Made by a program: the position numbers and the translations under genes. A DNA stretch of 64,000 nucleotides from assembly GCF_000003815.2 (NCBI RefSeq), contig NC_049982.1, positions 899,604-963,603 of the forward strand. The letters run 5' to 3'. Of this stretch, positions 56,427 through 64,000 are shown piece by piece. This DNA is from Branchiostoma floridae. Its lineage: Eukaryota; Chordata; Leptocardii; Amphioxiformes; Branchiostomatidae. Below the pieces are notes generated by a model, which saw nothing but the letters and a program-made list of their open reading frames with translations, searched no databases and was not told the origin of the DNA. The stretch's first letter is position 1, and each line of letters begins with the position of its first letter.

Positions 56427-58019
56427 ATGGCATCGACCGGGAGTGAGACCAGTTCAGAGATCTCACTGCGCAAGTGTCCTCTCTGCAAGTTCACCACAAT
56501 GGACCAACAGCAGCTGGAGTCCCACATGTTCACACATGTCAACACCAACCTCATGGTTTGCGATAAGTGCGGATACAGAGCACTGAACAATAGCACGATG
56601 GCAAAGCACATGAGGACTCACACTGGTGAGAGACCACCTCGGACTGCGACGGACAGTTTAAAACTCGTTGTGGCTACCTCGAGGTGTCCCATCTGCCACT
56701 ATGCCACAACAAACAAAAAGCTGCTTGAATCCCACATGTTCACACACACGTATCCAATTATTTGTGAACATTGTGGCTTCGAGGCGATTTGCGAAAGCAC
56801 GATGGAAAAACATATAATGACTCACATTGGTGAGGAACCATTTGTGGAAGCGGCCAGCAATGAGCCTAGTAGTAGTACAGAGATGTCCCTACACAGTTGT
56901 TCCCAATGTGAATTCACCACAACAGACCAAGAAGAGCTGGAGTCCCATAGGGCCATACACGTGAGTTACACAGGTGAGCCCTTCATGTGTGGGGAGTGCA
57001 TGTACCGGACAGACTGCATGCACTCACTGCAGATGCACATGAACACTCATATAAACGAGGGGTGCGAACCTGCGTGTGAGCACAGTCAGAACAGGCCCAG
57101 CCAAGAGAACATGGCCGCCAATAGCGACTCCTCTTGGGACAACGTGGCCACCAACACTGAGCCCAGCCAACACAAGATCGTTGTCAAAAGTGAGCCCAGT
57201 CAACACAACATGGCCACCAACAGTGAGCCTCAGCCTGACAAGATGGCCATCAAAAGTGAGCCCACTGAAGTCAACATGGCCACCTACAGTGGGCCAAGTC
57301 AGGATGACATGGCCATCAAAAGTGAGCCCAGTCAGGACAGTCTTATGGAAACCCACACAGATGATGTTTGTGAGAACTCCAACAACAGTGAGCAGGACAA
57401 TAGTGACGTGAATGTTGTGACTTTGAAACCTTTCAAATGTGAAGAATGCGACTTCAGCACTTATGTCGAACATGGACTAAGGAAACATATGGTATGTCAC
57501 ACGTTGCCCTTCATGTGTGGGGTGTGCGGCCACAGGGCATCTTCCAAGCACCAGGTGGATGCGCACATGAGGACTCACACCGGCGAGAAACCGTTCATGT
57601 GTGAGAAGTGTGGCTACAACGCGGCCGACAAGAGACGCCTCGCAAAACACATGAAGATCCACACAGGCGGAAACTTTGCGTGCGAAAAATGCGAATACAC
57701 CACGACTCTTCCGGGTGACTTCAACCAGCATCTTAGGACCCACAGAAATGTGAAATCACTTAAGTGCAAGGAATGTGGTTTTAAGACGTCGCAGGAGGGC
57801 GCATTGGCAAGGCACATGAGGATTCACGATGGCGAGAAGTGCCGCGGTGTCAAGCCGTACCCCTGCCCCGAATGTGGCTACCGAACAACTAGCAAGACCG
57901 ACTTGGATAGCCACTTGAAGACCCATGCAGCAGAGAAACCGTTGTTTATGTGTGGATTGTGCGGCTTGAAAATACTCAATAAGGGCGCAATGGCCAGACA
58001 TATGAAGATCCATGTGTGA
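56427..58019 (+). CDS. ZNF-6: 13-finger C2H2 protein with SEPSQ repeat linker
   Basis: 530 codons, single coding exon after the acceptor CCATGTAG|gtctgac (exon from 56329). Fingers 1-6: three carry the family signature (TTMDQQQLESHMFTH; TTNKKLLESHMFTH; TTTDQEELESHRAIH), alternating with others. Residues ~215-320 are a linker with about seven 11-residue units such as VVKSEPSQHN, MAIKSEPTEVN and MAIKSEPSQDS; the KSE contexts match the SUMO consensus (hydrophobic-K-x-E). Fingers 7-13 follow (from CEECDFSTYVEHGL) and the protein ends at HMKIHV. Presumed nuclear regulator with two finger clusters. Intact, unlike its tandem copy ZNF-7. Confidence 0.9.
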   Translation: MASTGSETSSEISLRKCPLCKFTTMDQQQLESHMFTHVNTNLMVCDKCGYRALNNSTMAKHMRTHTGERPPRTATDSLKLVVATSRCPICHYATTNKKLLESHMFTHTYPIICEHCGFEAICESTMEKHIMTHIGEEPFVEAASNEPSSSTEMSLHSCSQCEFTTTDQEELESHRAIHVSYTGEPFMCGECMYRTDCMHSLQMHMNTHINEGCEPACEHSQNRPSQENMAANSDSSWDNVATNTEPSQHKIVVKSEPSQHNMATNSEPQPDKMAIKSEPTEVNMATYSGPSQDDMAIKSEPSQDSLMETHTDDVCENSNNSEQDNSDVNVVTLKPFKCEECDFSTYVEHGLRKHMVCHTLPFMCGVCGHRASSKHQVDAHMRTHTGEKPFMCEKCGYNAADKRRLAKHMKIHTGGNFACEKCEYTTTLPGDFNQHLRTHRNVKSLKCKECGFKTSQEGALARHMRIHDGEKCRGVKPYPCPECGYRTTSKTDLDSHLKTHAAEKPLFMCGLCGLKILNKGAMARHMKIHV

Positions 58020-58248
58020 GTAATGTAGATTAGAGCTGTGTAACTAAACGTACCATCAGGTACAGGTACAGGGAGAGAGGTTTAGGTACAGAACAAAACT
58101 CACCACCTGAAACATCAGTTGTGTATTATACTTTATAGTCAGTTGTCCTCAGGAGTTACTAAGTACTTTGTCACATTTGGTGTACCCGGTAATATGATGC
58201 CATGAGGTTAGGCGATGAAAACTATATCAAACATTTCAATTTCAGAGA

Positions 58249-58444
58249 TACTGTAAATGCAGAAATGTTCACGGTTCAGTGACCACTTCACTGGGAACTT
58301 AAATCCACCGTGAACATTTTTCTATTATGGTATTAGTCTGCAGTGTATGGTGTTACTGCGAAATTAAAACCGCCGTGAAAAGTCCATTTTCCCGCTACCG
58401 CGAAATTAAATCCCCGCGAACTTAAATACATTTTAATTAAAGTA
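58249..58444. mobile_element. TACTGTAAATGC-family MITE downstream of ZNF-6
   Basis: Begins tactgtaaatgcagaaatg, carries the ccgcgaaattaaatccccgc interior, and has a diverged right end (tacattttaattaaagta). Confidence 0.8.
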
Positions 58445-58604
58445 TCTCTGATTTCAATTTTTTTTAACATCTTTTCTGGTGCTCAAGTTTCGTCTTTGTG
58501 GTTCGTCTTATGAATGTTTAGTCACGAAATAAGCATATACTTGTATAAGTGTAAATTTCTATATCGACACAATACTGGTACTTCATTATCATTTCTTTTG
58601 GACC

Positions 58605-58937
58605 CAGGGTTGTAGCTAGTGCATTTTAGCGTAGTGGGCCACTACGCTAAAATTTGTGACCCCTACGCTAAAATAAGGGCCACTACGCTAATTTTTAACT
58701 AGTGTAGTGGTGCTTTGCTGTCATTTGCTTGTTCAACAATGACTAATAAATGTCTGAACAATGAAAATGATGATATGCCACTCAAAACTGACCCCAAAAT
58801 CCTAACTTTTAACTCTACATCTTCAAATCTCACTGTGGAAAGACCAAGACCCCCTCTTCCACACCAATCTCCTGATTAGTCGCTTTGCTAGCATGCCATT
58901 CCCACTACGCTAAAATAAAATCCTGGATAGAACCCTG
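58605..58937. mobile_element. Short DNA transposon with 5-bp target duplication
   Basis: cagggttgta is mirrored by ttctatcc..tggatagaaccctg with variation, and attttagcgtagtggg by cccactacgctaaaat. GGACC directly flanks both ends (58600-58604, 58938-58942). CAGGGTT ends with a 5-bp duplication suggest a hAT5-like group. Interior repeats cactacgctaaaat. Confidence 0.68.
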
Positions 58938-59290
58938 GGACCGTACTGAATCGATTTTCATGATTCGGCATCCTTACTACATGTAGTAGTGTAGACATGA
59001 GACAGCAAGGAAATGCCATTTTTTTAAAAAAATATTTGAGGTTTCCTTCCGGGTGAAATAGGAATTTTGACTTTCTGCTGTTTTCTCATTAATGAACTAG
59101 AGTTCGACGACTTAATACCTTAAGCAAGTAATTTTGTCTCATTACAATGCAAAGAAGTATTTCATTAGCATATCTTATATCATTTCATCATCTCCTCTTT
59201 CCCAATACGTTGTAAATATTTTTCTTCAGGAAGCTATAATTGTACATGTACCATTTCCAAATATTAAATTAATTATGCAAATGATGTCAC

Positions 59291-59722
59291 GATTTACATA
59301 ATCTATGTTTGATGATATTCTTCTTAATCTTACCTAAATGTGTGAGTAGTATGGATATAATGCCATCATTTACCAGATACAGTTCAGGGTTAGACAAGTT
59401 TTCTAAAATTGACTTGTCCAATCGGGCAAGTACTTAAAAAATTTACTTGCCCGAACCAACTTTTCACTTGCCCGAAATCTAAATGACATTTTTCAATGTA
59501 TATTCATGGCCTTCAATGGAATTTTTGTTATTGGCTCTATTTTCTGTGTTAATCAATGCTTGATGTCATGACTTTGAAAAGTAGCAAGTACATAAAAATC
59601 TCACTCAATGGACAAAAGCTAACTTGTCCGATCGGGCAAGATTTACATAATCTATGTTTGACGATATTCTTCTTAATCTAACCTAAATGTGTGAGTAGTA
59701 TGGATATAATGCCATCATTTAC
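59291..59722. repeat. 83-bp direct repeat flanking a ~266-bp segment
   Basis: gatttacataatctatgttt...gccatcatttac at 59291-59373 recurs at 59640-59722 with two differences. The intervening segment begins with cagggttagacaag and is rich in acttgcccga / cgggcaagt motifs. From 58950 to 60170 there is otherwise only AT-rich DNA; no gene seen. Confidence 0.8.
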
Positions 59723-60169
59723 ATGTTTTTTCATGAATTATGCAAATTTAAACATAATTTGCATTGGTCATATCTATCAATGTTCTTCTAGAATCAAGTA
59801 CCCAGGGTATGACATCTCTGTCATTTAGCACAATTGAAATATTAATTCTATTCATTAGTTATGCAAATCAACTCCTTATTTTCTGAACTGACATATCATT
59901 ACATTAATCCTGGTCAAAATCATTTATTTTCTTCCATCCCTTCATGACTTGTCCTGTTTCATAAACTTTACAAAATTAAATGCCCCCTAGTCTGTAGTTC
60001 CATGAAGCTGCAAAACTTATATGTTAGTTGTTACTCCCTTCCTACCAAATATGCAGCCTGGGTACCATCTGTATTCTACCGGGGCTCCTTACACTCACTG
60101 CACAGCATGCACAGCATCTACAAACGAGCGAGTGAGGTTTTGTTTATAGCAAAGAAGATCACCCCAACT

Positions 60170-60496
60170 CTTCTCATTAAGTGTGGTGGGTTCTTTTACG
60201 TGTTACTGTAGTTTTGGTGCTAGAAGGTACCCTGCCCTGGGCACGAGATCGCTCACTCCCGATGACCCTTGACCTCTTGATATTCGACGAGTGGCAAAAC
60301 AAACGTGCAGAAAGCTATCAGAGCAGAGCGATTATAAAGCTGCATTTTGCGGAGTGAGGACTATTTTTGTCACGGCGGAACAACATCAGTCTTGTCCATT
60401 ATTCCCGCTTTCCAGGTACGCTGATACGTGAGTTATCGGAGTTTGCAGGTATATTATTATTTGTTGGAGAATCGTATTGTGATGGGAGGGGGGCGC
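60170..60496 (+). promoter_or_regulatory. ZNF-7 first exon, donor and intronic G-tract (tandem copy of the ZNF-6 block)
   Basis: Diverged duplicate of the ZNF-6 first-exon block, ending ctgatac|GTGAGT at 60427/60428. The intron reads gatgggaggggggcgc at 60481-60496, about 55 nt after the donor. Acceptor TTTCTTCAG at 61001. Confidence 0.55.
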
Positions 60497-61201
60497 GGCG
60501 TGTAAAATCTCGTACTAGTAGATTATTATCTTGACTCTCCGTGAGCAAGATAAACTGTTAGCCGTCGAAAATTTGGAAGTATGTACCTTACCTTTAAAAG
60601 CTGTCGTTTGCTTGAAGAAAATTTATATAAATCGTATATTATTATTCTGAGCTGAGATCGATAATCTGATGTCACGCTACTACTAGTATAATACTGCGAC
60701 TGTAAAATAATTATTCTTACTAATCTTAGTCTTACACTTTCGTCTCAAATGTCCAATCCAGGGTGATTTTGACCCAATAGTTTAGATGTACAATAGGTAG
60801 AAGTTGTTGATGAGAACTAAAATGAAGAAATTTTTGGATGTAAGGAGATTCTTACGTGAAAGGCGATCCCGACCGACCCAGGCGGCAGATGTCACTCTGT
60901 GGATGCCAAGGGTCACTTCCTTCAGTGTAATTCCACACGATTGCTCTACTAGAAATCCTACCATGTTTTTTACTCTTATCTTCAAAATGTGTTTCTTCAG
61001 TGTACATATGGAAGTAACTTTCCGATCTCATTGTTTTTCCGAAGGGTACAATGTTGGAAGAAGAGCGTTAAGCCAACTTAAGGACATCAATGTGTGCTGC
61101 CTCGCCAATGTAAACCTACTGGACAGAGCCACTGGGATTGGAAGCGCGGCGTGAAGACCAACTGACTGCCTCCCACCCGTGTCAGGGACCCAGCGTGATC
61201 A

Positions 61202-61476
61202 GTACCCTGGGAAACCAGCTCGAAGAAGCTTTGCAAAGAAGAGTTACCAACCCCCACCTGCCTCACGCGCACCCTCCCGCAACTATACACCTGCCCCACT
61301 ACCAGCTGGTCCAACTTACGCCGGCCCCCGACTATTGCTTGCTTCTCCGAGAGGCAAGCGAAAGTTGAGGCCAGCTGGGTCGTCGGGCTGGCGGGTGTCA
61401 GGTGTTCCGGGGGCATGTGTGGCGGGGATCGGTAAACCTAGCGCGCCTCGTAGGAGTCTGCGTTTTCCCAGGGTAC
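61202..61476. mobile_element. 275-bp inverted-repeat element in the ZNF-7 5' UTR
   Basis: gtaccctgggaaa at 61202-61214 is mirrored by tttcccagggtac at 61464-61476. GTGATCA before and GTGACCA after (61477-61483) look like a 7-bp target duplication with one change. The corresponding ZNF-6 leader has no such insert. GC-rich interior with no convincing ORF. Confidence 0.65.
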
Positions 61477-61510
61477 GTGACCAGATACTCGATACGACTA
61501 GTACTACAAG

Positions 61511-62545
61511 ATGGCATCGGCTGGTAAAGAGATCTCGACACGCAAGTGTCCTCTCTGCAAGTTCACTACTGCTGACCAACAGCAGCTGGAGTCACACATG
61601 TTCACACATATCAAGGCAAACCTCATAGTTTGCGATAAGTGCGGATACAGAGCACTGAACCATGGAGCGATGACAAAGCACATGAGGACTCATACTGGTG
61701 AGAGACCACCTCGGGCTTGTAAGCCGCGCATGGATACCTTAAAGTGTCCCCTATGCAAGTTTGCCGCGACAAACCGAAAGGAGTTCGAGTCGCACATGTT
61801 CACTCATGCGTGCTTCAGGTCAATGTGGAAAACCACGATGGAAAAACAGGTGAAGACTCACATTGGTGAGGAACCATTTGTGCAAGTGGCCAGCAGTGAG
61901 CCTAGTACAGAGATGTCCCGACATAGTTGCCATCTCTGTAAGTACACCACCACAGACCAAAAGGAGTTGGAGTCCCATAGGGCTGTACACGTGACTTACA
62001 CAGGTGAGCCCTTCATGTGTGGGGAGTGCATGTACCGGACAGACTCCATGTACTCGCTGCAGATGCACATGAACACCCATTTGAAGGAGATAGCTACAGT
62101 GTGTGAACCTGCGTGTGAGCAGAGTCAGAACAACAGTTCCACCAACATTGAGCCTAACCAAGAGAACATGGCCGCCAATAGCAACTCCTGTTGGGACAAC
62201 ATAGCCACCAACAATGAGGCCATCCACAACAAGATGGCCACCAACATTGAGCCTCTGAGCCAGCACTAGATGGTTGTCAAAAGTGAGCCCAGTCAGGACA
62301 ATCTTATGGAAACCCACACAAATGATGTTTGTGAACGTTCTGACTACAGTGAGTAGGACAAGAGTCAAGTGAAAGTTGGTGTGAAGAATGTGACCTCAAT
62401 ACTTTTGTCGAGCATGGACTGAGGAACAATTGGTATGTCACACGTTGCCATTCATGTGTGGAGTGTGCGGCCAAAGGGCATCTTCCAAGCATGTGCACCA
62501 GTTGGATGCGCACATGATGACCCACACCAGCGAGAAAACGTTCCA
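61511..62545 (+). pseudogene. ZNF-7: decayed tandem copy of ZNF-6
   Basis: Starts MASAGKEISTRKCPLC and parallels ZNF-6 through the first six finger units; the fourth is broken (CFRSMWKTTMEKQVKTH). The repeat linker follows. A TAG at ~62267 stands where ZNF-6 has Lys (SQHK), and a second TAG replaces the Gln of SEQD near 62352. A frameshift follows near finger 7. After finger 8 (...HTSEKTF) the sequence jumps at about 62543 to the equivalent of the ZNF-6 3' UTR (acctgaaa.atc.gttgtgtatt), so fingers 9-13 are deleted. A truncated ~252-residue protein remains possible. Confidence 0.85.
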
Positions 62546-62612
62546 AAACTTCCACCTGAAAGATCTGTTGTGTATTCTACATGTAGTTAGTTGTGCTGTG
62601 CCTAGGTATATA

Positions 62613-63190
62613 CGAGGGGCGTTCAATAAGTAATGCCCCTGACTCATTTTCCATAGCAGGAGATAAATGAAACTTGACACAGTTATTAGTCTTTCTCTAT
62701 ATAGGAACCACCTAGAGTTATGAATTTCTCCCATTGTTTGATGCATCTCTGGACACCGTTTTTGTAGGGCACCCCAGGTTGGTCCTCCAACAGATACCTC
62801 ATCAATGACAGAAGAGGGACGACCAGGTCTGGGAGCTGTTTCCACAGACTTCCGGCCATGTTTGAATTCAGGATGCCAGCGTTTTACAAGGTCATATGAT
62901 GGGGCATCATCACCATAAGTTTCTTTCATTTCATCAAAAGTCTCCTTTGGTGTGCGTCCTTTCAAATACAAAAACCGAATCACTGCGCGACACTAAACTG
63001 GCTCCATTTCACACCTGGCTCATTTCACACCTGACTCAGTTCAAACACCTTTAAATCAGAAACTACTAATAGTTCAGAGCTGGTTTTTGCAACAAAACAT
63101 ATAGAGATATTAATCATTATACATGTTAAATTTTGTCTAGATCAGACAACTGAAAGTGGGTCAGAGACATTACTTATTGAACGCCCCTCG
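62613..63190 (-). mobile_element. Mariner-type transposon, internally deleted (578 bp)
   Basis: Ends cgaggggcgttcaataagta are inverted and near-perfect for 31 bp, flanked by TA (62611-62612, 63191-63192). The minus-strand frame from 62983 reads MIRFLYLKGRTPKETFDEMK...YDLVKRWHPEFKHGRKSVE...PRPGRPSSVIDE, the N-terminal helix-turn-helix part of a mariner transposase. The catalytic DDE/D part is missing. Inserted just after the ZNF-7 remnant. Confidence 0.92.
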
Positions 63191-63199
63191 TAGGTGTTA

Positions 63200-64000
63200 C
63201 TTTAACCCTATTCAGACCGGGGGGGGGGGGGCTTTTGAGGCCCGCGCCAAATTCGATGTCCTATAACGTAAGAACGCCTTACGCTAAAGCCACCAAATTT
63301 GGTGAGTTTTCCTAAAATATTGTTGGCAACAATTTTGCGAAGTTTGACAAATTTCCCATTTTTTCGTGTTGCCATGGCAACCGTTTGTTGACAGGCAGTT
63401 TTGCCAAAAATCACTATTTTTGGTTTTAACAATGTATTTTTCACATTTATTTGCTATATTACTGCTATTTTGTTACATAAATAAAATATTATATTATTTA
63501 GCATATCTTTCGTAATTATATATGCATAAATTATGCTAATTTGATGACGTCATCAGCCCAAAATCCAAGATGGCGGACCGTATGGCCAGATCAAGAATAA
63601 CAAGCTAATTATCCCTTAAAATTTGTAACTACCTGGTATTTTTTCATCAAAAACCATCTAAATGAATGGATTTAGTCTATTTCCATTGCCCTTTATGATT
63701 ATTTGTTGCAAAAAAAGTACTTTAAAAAATTCAAGGTGGTGGATATAATATGGCGGAGCCTAACTCGTACCTTAGATGTGCATGACGTCATTTTGTGACG
63801 TCATTATGACGTCATCCATGTTGCTATTGGCAATACAAGTCGTAATAAACATTATTATTCTGTTATCTGCACTTGTTGTTACATTTTTTGTAGTATAACT
63901 TGAAGTTTTCTGAGAATACCCTGTTTTCATGGGTCCGGCCAATATAATCAAATTGATGACGTCATAATTACGTCATTTTACGTCAACGTAACGTCAAACG
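63200..64000. repeat. Dispersed-repeat-like segment with five TGACGTCA palindromes
   Basis: After a G-run (63218-63230), satellite-like phrasing (gccaccaaatttggtgagtt) leads into a region with TGACGTCA at 63545, 63783, 63796, 63807 and 63957, plus ACGTCA half-sites to the window edge. ccaagatggcgga near 63567 is YY1-like. No coding frame recognised. Confidence 0.55.

Overview
Eukaryotic, intron-containing, repeat-rich metazoan DNA. Large lineage-expanded arrays of C2H2 fingers of the CGECGYRT type, CR1/L2-like retroelement remnants, and many hAT, Harbinger, mariner and MITE copies point to an invertebrate deuterostome. A lancelet (Branchiostoma) is my best guess; this is inference from family style, not from a search. 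No bacterial operon logic, rRNA, real tRNA gene or CRISPR array is present. Three assembly gaps (runs of N) occur.

Layout. 1-10.29 kb is a satellite of ~162-bp monomers in ~1-1.5 kb higher-order units. It abuts ZNF-1 (+, first exon ending at 10586, coding 12808-15915). ZNF-2 lies tail-to-tail with it (-, 21994-19118, first exon ending at 23485). Upstream of ZNF-2 come a promoter block and a 51-bp minisatellite (23.67-26.69 kb) carrying a 1.5-kb Harbinger-type insertion. The same promoter and minisatellite occur as a near-identical inverted copy at 38.57-40.41 kb, upstream of ZNF-3 (+, 41663-43474). The 26.7-38.5 kb between the two arms holds retroelement remnants, 146-bp and ~150-bp tandem repeats, MITEs and a few isolated exon-like pieces, one with a kinase catalytic-loop motif. 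ZNF-4 (-, 47777-46449) and ZNF-5 (-, 54207-51623, split by a 1.2-kb hAT element) are paralogues of ZNF-3. ZNF-5 is head-to-head with ZNF-6 (+, 56427-58019). ZNF-7 (+, from 61511) is a decayed tandem copy of ZNF-6. A deleted mariner and a repeat rich in TGACGTCA palindromes close the window.

How it fits together. This is a cluster of seven related poly-zinc-finger genes, presumably DNA-binding nuclear regulators. Six have their main coding part in one large exon behind a non-coding first exon; ZNF-1 also has small coding exons. Shared traits are an N-terminal finger ending LESHMFTH (or a remnant of it), an 11-residue SEPSQDKMA-like repeat encoded by 33-bp units (ZNF-2, -6, -7), and a G-rich tract (core GGGAGGGGG) on the coding strand about 50-110 nt inside the first intron of all seven. 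The cluster has grown by tandem and inverted duplication and is decaying through transposon insertion and nonsense mutation. The most unusual items are the conserved first-intron G-tract, the inverted promoter-minisatellite duplication, and a 458-bp LTR-type miniature element whose terminal repeats carry a tRNA-like Pol III promoter.
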